Of a DNA stretch of 64,000 bases, positions 27,116 to 37,738 are shown in pieces. The notes under the pieces are model-generated. The model was not told where the DNA came from, made no database searches, and saw only the letters and a program-made list of their open reading frames with translations. Numbering within the stretch: position 1 is the stretch's first letter; every line of letters begins with the position of its first letter. The stretch is from an uncultured Sinobacteraceae bacterium (GTDB taxonomy: Bacteria > Pseudomonadota > Gammaproteobacteria > Nevskiales > Nevskiaceae). The stretch lies in assembly GCA_903822975.1 (NCBI GenBank), contig CAIJRD010000013.1:62001-126000 (forward strand), given 5' to 3'. The translations under genes and the position numbers were made by a program.

Positions 27116-28162
27116 TCAAGTGCCCGGCGGCGCCGCAGTAGAGCCTACGAGCGCTCCGTGTGCGTCGTCACCGCGCAGGGCATAGCGCCGCGCGATGATC
27201 GAGCAGATGATCAACTGCAGCTGGTGATAAAACATGATCGGCAACACGATCAAGCCGAGTGCTGCACTGCCGCCAGCGCTGCCACCGAACAGCAGCTTGG
27301 CCATCGGAATACCGGTGGCGAGGCTCTTCTTCGACCCGCAAAAAACCGCGGTGATCTCGTCTTCCTTGGAAAAGTGAAAGCGGCGCGCAGCCAGTGTGGT
27401 GACGCTCAACACAATCGCCAGCAGACCACCGGCCAGCAGCAGTGTCTGCATCAAAGTCAGCACGCCGTAATTGGTCCAAAGGCCGGCCTGGCTCGAATCA
27501 CAGAACGAGTTGTAGACGATCAGCACGATCACGCCGCGATCCACTTTGCTGCTGACGTTCTTGTGGCGCGCGACCCAATCGGCCAGCAGCGGACGCAACA
27601 ATTGTCCGGCGACGAAGGGCAGCAGCAACTGTTCGGTTACATCGAGCAGCTGGCGGCCCAGCGACACCCCTTGACCGCTCGCATGCAGGCACACACTCAC
27701 CAGCAGCGGTGTCACCAGCATGCCGATCAGGCTCGATAGCGTGGCGTTGAACACTGCGCCGGCAACATTGCCGCGCGCCAGTGTGGTCATCGCAATCGAC
27801 GTCGAAACCGTTGACGACAGCGCGCACAGAAAGAAAAAGCCCACCAGCAGCTCGTGCGGCAGCAGCCCGCCGAGGCTGGTCATCGCGGCGATGCCGATCA
27901 GTGGAAACAGAATGAAGGTCGATGACTGTACGAACACGTGCAAACGCCAGTTGCGCGCGCCGAGTTTGAGCTTGTCGGTCGACAGACCGACACCGCTGAG
28001 CAGGAACACGAGGCCGACACCGACCGTCGTCACCTGGTCGAGGTGCAGCGGACCGTGACTCGCGCCGAGCGCGGGATAAAGCGACGCCAATATCACCGCG
28101 GTCAACATCGCAGCGAGAAAGCCGTCGATCGGCAGGCGGTGCCACATCGTGGACAAGCTCAT
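27116..28162 (-). CDS. Bile acid:sodium symporter family (SBF-like) transporter
   Basis: A 348-residue inner-membrane protein with about nine to ten hydrophobic segments, of the PF13593-type SBF-like branch of the BASS family (YfeH-like). Recognisable parts are LDQVTTVGVGLVFLLSGVGL, then LCALSSTVSTSIAMTTLARG and AVFCGSKKSLATGIPMAKLL, the last being the conserved crossover and substrate region. BASS proteins import organic anions with sodium; the substrate is unknown. The start may be at 28162 or at M6 (28147). It is transcribed towards the protease terminator. Confidence 0.88.
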   Translation of the reverse strand: MSLSTMWHRLPIDGFLAAMLTAVILASLYPALGASHGPLHLDQVTTVGVGLVFLLSGVGLSTDKLKLGARNWRLHVFVQSSTFILFPLIGIAAMTSLGGLLPHELLVGFFFLCALSSTVSTSIAMTTLARGNVAGAVFNATLSSLIGMLVTPLLVSVCLHASGQGVSLGRQLLDVTEQLLLPFVAGQLLRPLLADWVARHKNVSSKVDRGVIVLIVYNSFCDSSQAGLWTNYGVLTLMQTLLLAGGLLAIVLSVTTLAARRFHFSKEDEITAVFCGSKKSLATGIPMAKLLFGGSAGGSAALGLIVLPIMFYHQLQLIICSIIARRYALRGDDAHGALVGSTAAPPGT

Positions 28163-28407
28163 AAATAATCGAGGTGAGAGAAACGATTCGAGATTGCGGC
28201 GGCCATTCCAATCGAACGATCGACCGTCCGGCTGAAATCCAATGCACCGATGGTGCCGCTTCGACGTGCGGGCGCCCGGTTTGGTTGCTGCGTCAGCGGT
28301 GAAGAAAGGTTACGACGAGCCATGCGAAAACGCGTTGATCCGTGCGTGTTCTGCTCGATCGTCGGCAGCGCGTCGCCTTAGACGCGCCTGCCGACCCGTG
28401 ACCATTG

Positions 28408-30231
28408 CTAGCCCTGCTTGTTCTGAGCGATCCACGCATCGACATTGTGTTCGAGCACGTCGAGCGGCAGTGCACCGGAGCCGAGCACGAGGTCGTGGAA
28501 CGCGCGGATGTCGAAGCGATCGCCGAGCGCGGCTTCCGCACGTGTGCGCAGTTCGCGGATTTTCAGCTGGCCGATCTTGTAGGCGAGGGCCTGACCCGGC
28601 CACGCGATGTAGCGATCCACTTCCACTTCGATATCGTTCTGCGCGCGCGGCGTATTGGCCACCATGAAATCGATCGCCTGCTGGCGAGTCCAGCCTTTTG
28701 CGTGCATGCCGGTATCGACGACGAGGCGACAGGCGCGCCACATCTCGTAAGTCAGCTGGCCATAGCGTGAATACGGATCCTTGTAGAGACCAAGCTCGTA
28801 GCCGAGGCTTTCGGAGTACAGCGCCCAGCCTTCGACAAAAGCGGTGTAGCTCAGGCCGTTGGTGCGAAATTCCGGCAAGCCTTCGAGTTCCTGCTGCAAC
28901 GAGATCTGCAGGTGATGGCCCGGCACCGCTTCGTGCGACGTCAACACTTCCATCTCCCATTTCGGCCGCGTTTCCGGCTTGTAGAGATTGGCGTAGAAGA
29001 AGCCGGCGCGAGTGCCGTCGGCAGCCCCCGGCTGGTAATAGGCGGTGGTCTGGTACGGCGCGGAGTCCATCGGCACTGCGCGTACGCCGTACGGCAGTCG
29101 CGGCAACTTGCCGAACAACCGCGGCAGTTCGCCGTCGATGTGCTTGCCGAGTGCGCCGTACGCCGCCAGCAATTCGTCGCCGGTCTTGAAATAAAACCGC
29201 GGATCGCTGCGCAGGAACTTGGAGAAGTCTGCAAAGCTGCCCTTGAAGCCGACTTCGGTTCGCACTTGGTCCATTTCCGCGCGGATGCGCGTGACTTCAC
29301 GCAAGCCCAGCTGGTGGATCTGTTCCGGCGTCATCTCGGTGGTGGTGTGATGCTTCGCCAGATAGGCGTAGTACGCAGCACCATCCGGGAGTGCAGACAC
29401 ACCGACCTGCGTGCGGCAGTGCGGCAGGTAGTCGTTTTTGAAGAATGTCTGGAAGCGCTTGAACGCCGGCACGACATCGTTCTGCACTGCTGCGGCACCG
29501 GCGTTCGCAAGCGCAGTCTGGTGCTCGGCGCCGATCGCTTTCGGGAACTGCTTGAAGGGCGCGTAGAAGCCGCTGTCCTGCGGTTTGGCGACGATCTGCT
29601 TGGCAATCTGATCCGGAATCTTGTTGAGAATCGCGCAGGCCGGCACGCGCTGCTCGGCGACACCTTGCTGCATCAGTGCGATGGTCTGGTCGGTCAACGT
29701 GCCGAAGCTGGCGAGACGCGCGGTCCAGTCGCTGTAATCCTTCTCCGTCTCGAAGCTCAGCACCTGCGTGAGGTCCTGCGCCGACTGCAGACCGTAGATG
29801 TGATCGACCGGCATTACGTAAGGATGAAACGCGTAGCCGTCGATCGTGTCCTGCAGCTGTTGCGCGAACAGCGTGTAGTTGAGCGCTTCCACCGGCGGCA
29901 AGCCGCTCGGGTCGATCAGCTTCAGGCGTTGGAGTGCGGCAACGTCGCTATCGTGACTGCGCTCGATCGCGGCGATGCTGCGATCGCCCCAGCGATCGTT
30001 GTAGCGCTTGTCGCCGAGCTGCGACGCATTCTCTGGATTCTCACGCAGGCCGCGCTGCCACTCGGCGTCATACAGCGCGTGCAGGCGCACGATGCGGTCG
30101 TCGCCGGCCTTGCCGGTGGCGGCAGTGCCGGCAGGATCCGACGCCGCGCTGGCGCAGGCGGCAAGGCCGATCAACGCGCCGGTAGCGATGGCCATAAGCG
30201 GATTGCAAAGGTACGCAAAGCGATGTTGCAT
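28408..30231 (-). CDS. DUF885 family putative metallopeptidase lipoprotein
   Basis: A 607-residue exported protein. The N-terminus has a signal sequence ending in the lipobox-like LAAC at about residue 26. The DUF885 domain fills the rest, with the zinc-binding motif [10 protein letters not shown] and the conserved downstream [10 protein letters not shown], the likely third ligand being its glutamate. The end ([19 protein letters not shown], then [17 protein letters not shown]) is typical of the family. These are regarded as M2/M3-like zinc carboxy- or dipeptidases with unknown substrates. It lies just after pilR on the same strand (39 bases) but is functionally unrelated as far as can be seen. 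Confidence 0.9.
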   Translation of the reverse strand: MQHRFAYLCNPLMAIATGALIGLAACASAASDPAGTAATGKAGDDRIVRLHALYDAEWQRGLRENPENASQLGDKRYNDRWGDRSIAAIERSHDSDVAALQRLKLIDPSGLPPVEALNYTLFAQQLQDTIDGYAFHPYVMPVDHIYGLQSAQDLTQVLSFETEKDYSDWTARLASFGTLTDQTIALMQQGVAEQRVPACAILNKIPDQIAKQIVAKPQDSGFYAPFKQFPKAIGAEHQTALANAGAAAVQNDVVPAFKRFQTFFKNDYLPHCRTQVGVSALPDGAAYYAYLAKHHTTTEMTPEQIHQLGLREVTRIRAEMDQVRTEVGFKGSFADFSKFLRSDPRFYFKTGDELLAAYGALGKHIDGELPRLFGKLPRLPYGVRAVPMDSAPYQTTAYYQPGAADGTRAGFFYANLYKPETRPKWEMEVLTSHEAVPGHHLQISLQQELEGLPEFRTNGLSYTAFVEGWALYSESLGYELGLYKDPYSRYGQLTYEMWRACRLVVDTGMHAKGWTRQQAIDFMVANTPRAQNDIEVEVDRYIAWPGQALAYKIGQLKIRELRTRAEAALGDRFDIRAFHDLVLGSGALPLDVLEHNVDAWIAQNKQG

Positions 30232-30270
30232 GGACGACTCCTTTCGCCGCGGCGGCAGCGCCGCCGCTGT

Positions 30271-31674
30271 TTATTCGATGCCGAGTTTTTTGATGCGATA
30301 ACGCAGACTGCGGAACGACATGCCGAGCAGCACCGCTGCCTTGGTCTTGTTGTAGCGCGCCTTCTCGAGAGCTTCGATGATCGAGCGGCGTTCCAGATCT
30401 TCCATTTGCGTATCGAGCCCTGAGGCCGATGCAGCCGACGCCGCGGATGCCGCGTCGGTCGCGGCAGGCGTGAGTGCAGCACTCGCCGTCGGTGACGCAT
30501 ACGATGCAGGCGGCGCGCCGTCTTGTCGCAATTGCAATTCGTCCGCTTCGATCAGCTTGCCATCGCTGAGCGTTACGGCGCGCTCCAGCACATTTTCCAG
30601 CTCGCGCACATTGCCCGGAAAAGGATGCTGCGACAGACGGCGCAGCGCATCGGCGCTGAGTTTCGGCGTTGTCGGCAAGGCGTTGCTCTTCGCCAGCCGC
30701 GTCAGAATCGCGGTGGCGAGTTGCGGAATATCTTCCGCGCGCTCGCGCAAGGGCGGCGTGCGAATCTCGATGACGTTGAGGCGGTAGTAAAGATCCTGGC
30801 GGAACTGACCATCCGCGAGCATGCGGTTGAGATCCTTGTGCGTCGCCGAAATCACCCGCACGTTGACCGGCACTTCGGTCTCGGCGCCGACCGGACGCAC
30901 CGCGCGTTCCTGCAGCGCGCGCAGCAGTTTCACTTGCATGTGCAGCGGCAGATCGCCGACTTCGTCGAGAAACAGCGTGCCGCCTTCCGCCGCCTGGAAC
31001 AGGCCGGTCTTGTCGCGCGTCGCACCGGTGAACGCGCCCTTCACGTGGCCGAAGAATTCGCTCTCCATCAATTCGCTCGGGATCGCGCCACAATTGACCG
31101 GCACGAACGCCGCCTCCGCACGCGGGCTTTGGCTGTGGATCAGGCGCGCGACCAGTTCTTTGCCGGTGCCCGATTCACCGCCGATATGCACCGGCGCCTG
31201 ACTACGTGCGAGGCGATCGATCATGCTGCGCAGATGGACGATGGCCGGTGCGGTTCCGAGTAGTCCGCCGGTATCGAGCACCGCATCGCCGATTGCGGTC
31301 GGGGCCTTGCGCAACTTCAGCGCGGCATCCACCAGCTTGCGCAGCTTGCTCAGGTCAACCGGTTTCTCGACGAAGTCGAACGCGCCGGCCTTGAGGCTTT
31401 CCACCGCCGCCTGCGCATTGCCGTACGCGGTGATCACCGCAGCGGGTAGCCCGGGATGCTCGCGCTGAATTTGCGCAATCAATTCGAGGCCGTTGCCGTC
31501 GGGCAGCCGCATATCGGTCAGGCACAGATTGAAACTGTGTTCCGCCAGTAGCGCGCGTGCCTCGGCGAGGCTGCCCGCCGATTGCGTGCGCAGCCCCATG
31601 CGCAGCAGCGTGATTTCCAGCAGCTCGCGAATATCGGCCTCGTCATCGACGATCAGGGCGTGGGCGGCGGTCAT
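30271..31674 (-). CDS. pilR: Type IV pilus response regulator PilR (sigma54-dependent)
   Basis: The NtrC-type response regulator that activates pilin transcription with sigma54. It has 467 residues: a receiver domain (1-120) with phospho-acceptor D54 in LTDMRLPDG and K104 in FVEKP; an AAA+ domain (about 135-370) with Walker A GGESGTGK (165-172), the sigma54-contacting GAFTGA (213-218), and FLDEVGDLPLHMQ; and a C-terminal Fis-type helix-turn-helix (NKTKAAVLLGMSFRSLRYRI). An Ala/Ser-rich linker (about 395-420) precedes the Fis helix. It follows pilS, its kinase, after 69 bases. The pilA-pilB-pilC genes are not in the window. Confidence 0.95.
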   Translation of the reverse strand: MTAAHALIVDDEADIRELLEITLLRMGLRTQSAGSLAEARALLAEHSFNLCLTDMRLPDGNGLELIAQIQREHPGLPAAVITAYGNAQAAVESLKAGAFDFVEKPVDLSKLRKLVDAALKLRKAPTAIGDAVLDTGGLLGTAPAIVHLRSMIDRLARSQAPVHIGGESGTGKELVARLIHSQSPRAEAAFVPVNCGAIPSELMESEFFGHVKGAFTGATRDKTGLFQAAEGGTLFLDEVGDLPLHMQVKLLRALQERAVRPVGAETEVPVNVRVISATHKDLNRMLADGQFRQDLYYRLNVIEIRTPPLRERAEDIPQLATAILTRLAKSNALPTTPKLSADALRRLSQHPFPGNVRELENVLERAVTLSDGKLIEADELQLRQDGAPPASYASPTASAALTPAATDAASAASAASASGLDTQMEDLERRSIIEALEKARYNKTKAAVLLGMSFRSLRYRIKKLGIE

Positions 31675-31743
31675 TGCGGGGCGCTCATCGGCACGTGGTG
31701 CAACGCGAGTCCTGCGGATTCGTACTCACTCGGTCCTCGGCAT

Positions 31744-33357
31744 TCAGAAAGCGAAACTGAGCCGGAAACAGGCACCTGTTTCGCCCGGCAGGTATTCCAG
31801 CCGTGCGTGATTGTAGTCGCACAGCTCGCGTGCCAGATAAAGGCCCAGGCCGGTGCCGCCGTGCGAGGTGGTGAAGAACGGTTCGAAGATTTTGTCGCGC
31901 TGCGCTGCGGCGATCCCGCCGCCGTTGTCGGCGACATCCAGATACACCTGTTCGCGTGCAACGAGTCGGCCTGCACTGAGGCGCACCCGCAGCGTCTGGC
32001 CATCGGCCGCCACGCCGTGCGCAAAGCTGTTGTCCCACAGGTTGTGCAGGATCTGCTGCAACTGGTTGGGATCGAAATGTACCTGCAGCTCCGGTGCGAC
32101 CTCGTCGAGTTCGATCGGCCGCGAATGGCCCGGATGCATCTCGCGGTACAGCACAATGCTGCGTTCGAGGAATTCGCGCAGCGAGAGTTTTGCCGGCGTG
32201 GACGGCGTGCGTCGCGACAGACTCATCACGTCCTGCACGATTTTGTCGATGCGCACGCTGTGGCGCTGGATCATGTCGAGCAAGCGTCGATCCTGGTCGC
32301 CGAGCTGCTCGGATTCCGCCAGGAGTTGGCCAGCGTGATGGATTGCCGATAACGGATTGCGGATCTCGTGCGCGATGCTGGCCGACAAGCGCCCGAGTGC
32401 AGCGAGTTTGATTTGCTGCGCTTGTTCGCCAACGCGCACGGCGTCATCGAGCAGCATCAGCACCGGTGCGGTGATGTTCCATCCAAGCCGCATGAATCGT
32501 GGAATCACCGGCGCCCCTGCGCCCGGCGAGATCGGCTCGCTGGCGCGGCCCGGGTTCTGCTCCCAACGCTGCAGCGCCGCCTGCAGTTCCGCATGGCGCG
32601 TGCCGAGCAGACTGCCTTCACCGTTGCCGTCGACGCCGAGCAGCCGCTGTGCGGCCAGATTCAAGAGTCGGATACGGCGCTGCTCGTCGAGCACGACGAC
32701 GCCGGTTTCCATGCTTTCGATGATGCGTTCGTTGAGCTGCGACAGGTTCGCCAGATCGATGCCGACGCGTGTGGCCAGCGCCTCACTCTTGCGTGCGCGG
32801 GCAGCCACGGTGTTGGCGGCGATCACGGTGCCGAACAGAATCAGGCCGAGCAAACCGGTTTCGGTGGTGGCCGCGCCATCGAATCCGCCAGCGGTCTGGC
32901 GCAGGAACTCCTCGCCGAGCAGCAGCATCGTGGCCGCCGCCGCCAGCAGCAGCGCCATGCGTGCCGACAGGATCAGCGCACAGCCGACCGCCGGTGTGAT
33001 CAGCAGAACGCCGAAGCCGCTGCCAATGCCTTTCGACGCGAACACCAGGGCGACCAGCGCCATCGCGTCGATCGCGAAGCCGAAATAGGTCTGCACGCGG
33101 ATGTCCACGCCGCCGCGGAACGCCGGCGGCAGCAGGCAGACCGCGGCGACTGCATAGGCGAGGCAGATGCGGTAGAAGTCCCGCATGCTGACGGTTTCAA
33201 GAAAGTACGGTGCAAACCCCAGCAGATACAAGGCGATCAGCAGGGACACCAGCACCAGCCGGTAGATCGACAGCGTCCGCAGGATGCGCCAGTCGTCCGG
33301 CGCGGCGGTCGGTCCGCTCAGCCGCACTCGCAACAGTCGTTCGGCGCCGGCCGACAT
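31744..33357 (-). CDS. pilS: Type IV pilus sensor histidine kinase PilS
   Basis: A 537-residue membrane histidine kinase that partners PilR. The N-terminal part has about six hydrophobic segments (residues 30-190), followed by a PAS-like region (about 205-300; IIESMETGVVVLDEQRRI), a HisKA domain with phospho-acceptor H330 in SASIAHEIRNPLSAI, and a HATPase domain (NLWDNSFAHG, DVADNGGGI and GGTGLGLYLARELC). All boxes are intact. The ATG at 33357 is used; earlier codons overlap the upstream small gene. In Pseudomonas PilS senses membrane pilin; that role here is by analogy. Confidence 0.95.
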   Translation of the reverse strand: MSAGAERLLRVRLSGPTAAPDDWRILRTLSIYRLVLVSLLIALYLLGFAPYFLETVSMRDFYRICLAYAVAAVCLLPPAFRGGVDIRVQTYFGFAIDAMALVALVFASKGIGSGFGVLLITPAVGCALILSARMALLLAAAATMLLLGEEFLRQTAGGFDGAATTETGLLGLILFGTVIAANTVAARARKSEALATRVGIDLANLSQLNERIIESMETGVVVLDEQRRIRLLNLAAQRLLGVDGNGEGSLLGTRHAELQAALQRWEQNPGRASEPISPGAGAPVIPRFMRLGWNITAPVLMLLDDAVRVGEQAQQIKLAALGRLSASIAHEIRNPLSAIHHAGQLLAESEQLGDQDRRLLDMIQRHSVRIDKIVQDVMSLSRRTPSTPAKLSLREFLERSIVLYREMHPGHSRPIELDEVAPELQVHFDPNQLQQILHNLWDNSFAHGVAADGQTLRVRLSAGRLVAREQVYLDVADNGGGIAAAQRDKIFEPFFTTSHGGTGLGLYLARELCDYNHARLEYLPGETGACFRLSFAF

Positions 33358-33376
33358 CGAAGGCGGGTCCTCCGAC

Positions 33377-33610
33377 TCAGTGCACGCGCTCGCAGGCACC
33401 ACAGCGGCCCGACTGCGCCAGCGCCCGCTGCGGCAGGTGAACGCCGCACTGGCTGCACTGTGCCATCGGCTCGTAAATATCCTGCGATTTGCCGCCGCCG
33501 GGGCGCCGCTGTGGCAGGTCGCGCGGGCTGATTTCGACGCGCCAGCTCTTCAATACGCGCATGACGAACCACACCAAAAGGCCCAGCACCAGGAGTCGGA
33601 ATAGGTTCAT
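33377..33610 (-). CDS. PP0621-family small membrane protein
   Basis: A 77-residue protein with one N-terminal membrane helix (LFRLLVLGLLVWFVMRVL) and a C-terminal CSQC...CGAC zinc-ribbon-like pair. Small proteins of this kind (PP0621-like) lie directly upstream of pilS in many gammaproteobacteria. Here it ends 19 bases before the pilS start on the same strand, so it is probably the first gene of the pilSR operon. Function unknown. Confidence 0.8.
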   Translation of the reverse strand: MNLFRLLVLGLLVWFVMRVLKSWRVEISPRDLPQRRPGGGKSQDIYEPMAQCSQCGVHLPQRALAQSGRCGACERVH

Positions 33611-33771
33611 CGCGTTCTCGAAAAGTCGCCGCGTCGAAGTTTAGCCCGCATTTGGGCGTTGCGAGCATTGACGCGGGCGCGCGATTTTGCCTTGGACTGC
33701 GGGGATAGTGGAGAATGCCGCGCGACGTCAACGACGACTTTCGCGTCAATTCCCCCCAAGAAGAGGCTTGC

Positions 33772-34935
33772 ATGAATCTTCACGAGTATCAGGCGAAGGA
33801 AATTTTTGCGCGGTACGGAATCGCCGTGCCGCATGGTGTGCTGGCTTCGAGCCCGGAAGGCGCCCGCGCGGCGGCCAAGCAGCTCGGCGGCGACAAGTTT
33901 GTGGTGAAAGCCCAGGTGCATGCGGGCGGTCGTGGCAAGGTTGGTGGTGTCAAGCTGGTGGAAGGTTTCGACGCAGTCGAAGAAGCCGCCAAGAAAATGC
34001 TCGGAACGCGTCTGGTCACCAAGCAGACCGATGCCAAGGGCCTGCCGGTGAACTCGGTGTACGTCGAGAAACCGTCCGCCATCGCACGCGAACTGTACGT
34101 CTCTGCCGTGATCGATCGCACCAGCGAAAAGCTGGTCTTCATGGCCTCGCCGGAAGGCGGCATGGACATCGAAGAAGTGGCGGAACATTCGCCGGAGAAA
34201 CTCAAGAGCGTGGTGATTCAGCCGTCGGCCGGACTACAGCCGTATCAGGCACGCGAACTCGGCTTCTTCCTCGGCCTGACCAAAGAACAAGTCGACCAGT
34301 TCACCAAGATTCTCAGCGGCCTCTACCGCATCTTCATGGACCTGGACGCCAGCCTGGTCGAGATCAATCCGCTGATCGTCACCAAGGAAGGCAATGTCGT
34401 CGCACTCGACGCCAAGATGAATTTCGACGACAACGCGCTCTACCGGCAGAAAGGCATCGCCGACCAGCGCGATCCGACGCAGGAAGACGAGCGCGAGCGC
34501 ACCGCGCAGCAGTTCGACCTGAACTACGTCAGCCTCGACGGCAACATCGGCTGCATGGTCAACGGCGCAGGTCTGGCAATGGCGACGATGGATATCGTCA
34601 AGCTGCACGGCGGCCAGCCGGCCAACTTCCTCGACGTCGGCGGCGGTGCCACCGCCGAGCGCGTCACCAACGCATTCAAGCTGATCACCAGTTCGCCCGA
34701 CGTGAAGGCGATCTTCGTCAACATCTTCGGCGGCATCGTGCGCTGCGATTTGATCGCCGAGGGCATCATCGAGGCGACCAAGCAGGTCGGCCTGAAGCTG
34801 CCGGTGATTGCGCGCCTGCAGGGCACCAACATGGAAAAGGGCCAGCAATTGCTGAAGGACAGCGGCCTCAAGATCATTCCGGTGTCCGATCTGACTGAGG
34901 CGGCCAAGGCCGTCGTCGCCGCCGCCGCCCAATAA
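33772..34935 (+). CDS. sucC: Succinate-CoA ligase beta subunit SucC
   Basis: The ATP-grasp beta subunit of succinyl-CoA synthetase (TCA cycle: succinyl-CoA + ADP/GDP + Pi to succinate + CoA + NTP). It has 387 residues, full length. The N-terminus is [16 protein letters not shown]; nucleotide-binding residues lie in [13 protein letters not shown]; the C-terminal CoA-ligase domain has [11 protein letters not shown] and [12 protein letters not shown]. The ATG at 33772 follows AAGAAGAGG. It lies 16 bases before sucD and is divergent from the pilSR operon. Confidence 0.98.
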   Translation: MNLHEYQAKEIFARYGIAVPHGVLASSPEGARAAAKQLGGDKFVVKAQVHAGGRGKVGGVKLVEGFDAVEEAAKKMLGTRLVTKQTDAKGLPVNSVYVEKPSAIARELYVSAVIDRTSEKLVFMASPEGGMDIEEVAEHSPEKLKSVVIQPSAGLQPYQARELGFFLGLTKEQVDQFTKILSGLYRIFMDLDASLVEINPLIVTKEGNVVALDAKMNFDDNALYRQKGIADQRDPTQEDERERTAQQFDLNYVSLDGNIGCMVNGAGLAMATMDIVKLHGGQPANFLDVGGGATAERVTNAFKLITSSPDVKAIFVNIFGGIVRCDLIAEGIIEATKQVGLKLPVIARLQGTNMEKGQQLLKDSGLKIIPVSDLTEAAKAVVAAAAQ

Positions 34936-34951
34936 GGAAGAGCGAAGAGTA

Positions 34952-35827
34952 ATGAGCATCCTGATCAACAAAAACACCAAGGTCATCTGCCAGGGTTTCA
35001 CCGGCAAGCAGGGCACCTTCCACTCTGAACAGTGCATCGCCTATGGCACCCGCATGGTCGGCGGCGTTACGCCGGGCCGTGGCGGCAGCAAGCACCTCAA
35101 CCTGCCGGTGTTCAACACCTGCCACGACGCGGTGAAGGAAACCGGTGCCGAGGCGACGATGATCTATGTGCCGGCACCGTTCGCCGCCGATGCGATCCTC
35201 GAAGCGGCCGACGCCGGCGTCAAAGTCGTCATCTGCATCACCGAAGGCATTCCGGTGGTCGACATGGTCAAGGTCAAGGCAACCCTGCGCGCGAACTATC
35301 CGAACAGCGTACTGATCGGACCGAACTGCCCGGGCGTGATCACGCCGGGTGAATGCAAGATCGGCATCATGCCGGGCCACATCCACAAGGCCGGCAAGAT
35401 CGGCATCATCAGCCGCTCGGGCACGCTGACTTACGAAACCGTACACCAGACCACGCAGAACGGCCTCGGCCAGAGCACCTGTGTCGGCATCGGCGGCGAT
35501 CCGGTTCGTGGCCTTGGCTTCATCGACTGTCTGCAGCTGTTCAACGACGATCCGCAGACCGAAGGCATCATCATGGTCGGCGAAATCGGCGGCAGCTCGG
35601 AAGAAGAAGCGGCTGAGTACATCAAGAACCACGTCAAGAAGCCGGTGGTTGCCTACATCGCCGGCGTCACCGCGCCGGCCGGCAAGCGCATGGGCCATGC
35701 CGGTGCGATCATCTCCGGCGGCAAGGGCACGGCCGACGAGAAATTCGCAGCACTCGAAGCGGCCAAGGTGAAGACGGTGCGTTCGCCGGCCGACCTCGGC
35801 GCCGCGATGCTGGCGCTGCTGAAGTAA
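34952..35827 (+). CDS. sucD: Succinate-CoA ligase alpha subunit SucD
   Basis: The alpha subunit that binds CoA and carries the phosphohistidine. It has 291 residues: [20 protein letters not shown] (Rossmann CoA site), [29 protein letters not shown], and the active histidine in [15 protein letters not shown] (about H247). It is preceded by AAGGAAGAG and forms an operon with sucC that ends in a terminator. Nothing unusual. Confidence 0.98.
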   Translation: MSILINKNTKVICQGFTGKQGTFHSEQCIAYGTRMVGGVTPGRGGSKHLNLPVFNTCHDAVKETGAEATMIYVPAPFAADAILEAADAGVKVVICITEGIPVVDMVKVKATLRANYPNSVLIGPNCPGVITPGECKIGIMPGHIHKAGKIGIISRSGTLTYETVHQTTQNGLGQSTCVGIGGDPVRGLGFIDCLQLFNDDPQTEGIIMVGEIGGSSEEEAAEYIKNHVKKPVVAYIAGVTAPAGKRMGHAGAIISGGKGTADEKFAALEAAKVKTVRSPADLGAAMLALLK

Positions 35828-35858
35828 GTTTCGCGCTTGCCTTGCAAGCGCTTCGACG

Positions 35859-35886
35859 AAAAGCCCACCTCACGGTGGGCTTTTTG
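35859..35886 (+). terminator. Rho-independent terminator of sucCD
   Basis: AAGCCCACC-TCAC-GGTGGGCTT followed by TTT. Confidence 0.9.
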
Positions 35887-36082
35887 CGTTATGACGGTTG
35901 GCATTGGGCTGTTTCCCGACGCCTGCACGGCAAACGCGCGAAAATAGCGAGCATGAACGCGATTGCAGAATTCGGATTCCAAGCCGCGTGATCAACTGCC
36001 GACCGGCGCAACGCATGCGCATCGATTCACCGCACGCCCTGGCTCGCCTCAAGCGAGCCAGGCAACTTAGAAGAACAAACGT

Positions 36083-37699
36083 ATGACGACGCGCCTGACC
36101 TTTGCGATTGCTCAGCTCAATCTGTGGGTGGGCGACATCGATGGCAATGTCGGCAAGATCATCGAGGCCGCGCGACGCGCGCGCGACGAACTCGGCGCCG
36201 ATCTGCTGCTGACCCCGGAACTCTCATTGCTCGGTTATCCGCCGGACGATCTGCTGCTGCGCGGCGCGCTGCCGCAGGCGGTTGCCGCAGGCCTGCGCAA
36301 GATCAGCGAAGCGGTGCAGGGCATTCATGTCGTGGTCGGCTATCCGGAGTTTGCCGACGAAGGTCTGTACAACGCGGCGGTGGTGTTTCGCGACGGCCAA
36401 CAGATCGCGCAGTCGCGCAAGCAACTGCTGCCGAACTACGGCGTGTTCGACGAAAAACGCCACTTCCTCGCCGGCACTCGCGCGACCAGCGTGTTCGAAC
36501 TGCGGGGCCATCGGGTTGGCCTGTGCATCTGCGAAGACGTGTGGGGACCGAACCCCGCGGCGGCGGCGAAGGCCGCGGGCGCCGAGCTGCTGCTGAATAT
36601 CAACGCCTCGCCGTTCAATCTCGGCAAGCCCGAGCAACGCCTCGAAATCCTGCGCGCCCGCACGCAGGAAAGTGCGCTGCCGATCATCTACGCCAACTGC
36701 GTCGGCGGCCAGGACGATCTGGTGTTCGACGGCGGTTCGGTCGCGGTCAACGTGGACGGTGCGCTGGCGTTCCGCGCGCCGCTGTTCGAGGAGGGCGTTT
36801 ACGCCTTGCAGTTCGAACACGGCAGCTTGCGCGGAGATTGCGCCGAAGAATTGCCGCGTGCGGCGCAGGCCTATCGCGCGCTGGTGCAGGCCACGCGCGA
36901 CTACGTCGATCGCAATGGATTTCCCGGCGTACTGCTGGGTTTGTCCGGCGGTATCGACTCGGCGCTGATTGCCGCGATCGCCGCCGACGCGCTCGGACCC
37001 GAGCGCGTCTGGGGCGTGTCGATGCCGTCACGCTATACGCTGGATATGTCGAACGAGGATGCGCGGATCGAAGCGGAGCGACTCGGCATCCGCTACTCGA
37101 CGCTACCGATCGAAGCGCCGTTCAAGGCCATGCTGGAAACGCTCGCGCCGAGCTTCGAAGGCAAGCCGCTCGATGTGACGGAAGAGAACTTGCAGTCGCG
37201 CTGCCGCGGCATGTTGCTGATGGCCTTGTCGAACAAGTTTGGCCCAGTGGTGCTGACCACCGGCAACAAGAGCGAAATGGCGGTCGGCTACGCCACCTTG
37301 TACGGCGACATGTGCGGTGGCTTCGCCCCGCTGAAAGATGTTTACAAGACGCTGGTCTACGAGTTGGCGCAATGGCGCAACCAGCAGAGCGAAGTGATTC
37401 CGCCGCGCGTGCTGACGCGCCCGCCGACCGCCGAACTGCGGCCGGACCAAAAGGATTCGGATTCGCTGCCGCCGTACGACGTGCTCGACCCAATTCTCGA
37501 AGCCTACGTCGAGGACTCACGCTCGATCGCACAAATCGTCGCGCTGGGCTTCGAAGACGCGACGGTCGCGCGCGTGGCGGGGCTGGTGCGTCGCAGTGAG
37601 TACAAGCGCCGGCAAGCGCCCCCGGGTCCGAAGATCACGCGGCGCGCCTTTGGCCGCGAGCGGCGCTATCCGATTACTGCGGTGTATCGCGACCTCTGA
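36083..37699 (+). CDS. nadE: Glutamine-dependent NAD+ synthetase NadE
   Basis: Makes NAD+ from deamido-NAD+, ATP and glutamine. It has 538 residues in two domains. The N-terminal nitrilase-type glutaminase (about 1-250) has its triad at E in LTPELSLLGYPPDDL, K in QLLPNYGVFDEKRHF and C in GLCICEDVWG. The C-terminal synthetase (about 265-538) has the P-loop LSGGIDSALIAAIA and TTGNKSEMAVGYATLYGDM. It is the long, glutamine-using form, so no separate amidotransferase is needed. It lies alone between sucD and convergent bamD, as in other Lysobacterales. Confidence 0.97.
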   Translation: MTTRLTFAIAQLNLWVGDIDGNVGKIIEAARRARDELGADLLLTPELSLLGYPPDDLLLRGALPQAVAAGLRKISEAVQGIHVVVGYPEFADEGLYNAAVVFRDGQQIAQSRKQLLPNYGVFDEKRHFLAGTRATSVFELRGHRVGLCICEDVWGPNPAAAAKAAGAELLLNINASPFNLGKPEQRLEILRARTQESALPIIYANCVGGQDDLVFDGGSVAVNVDGALAFRAPLFEEGVYALQFEHGSLRGDCAEELPRAAQAYRALVQATRDYVDRNGFPGVLLGLSGGIDSALIAAIAADALGPERVWGVSMPSRYTLDMSNEDARIEAERLGIRYSTLPIEAPFKAMLETLAPSFEGKPLDVTEENLQSRCRGMLLMALSNKFGPVVLTTGNKSEMAVGYATLYGDMCGGFAPLKDVYKTLVYELAQWRNQQSEVIPPRVLTRPPTAELRPDQKDSDSLPPYDVLDPILEAYVEDSRSIAQIVALGFEDATVARVAGLVRRSEYKRRQAPPGPKITRRAFGRERRYPITAVYRDL

Positions 37700-37738
37700 A
37701 CATCGCTGCGACGCGCCGAGAAGACGCGCCGCGAACGT

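Noticed and set aside
28912..30423. Plus-strand frame of 503 codons opposite the DUF885 gene
   Set aside because: The minus strand encodes an intact DUF885 protein with signal peptide and zinc motif; the plus frame has no recognisable feature.
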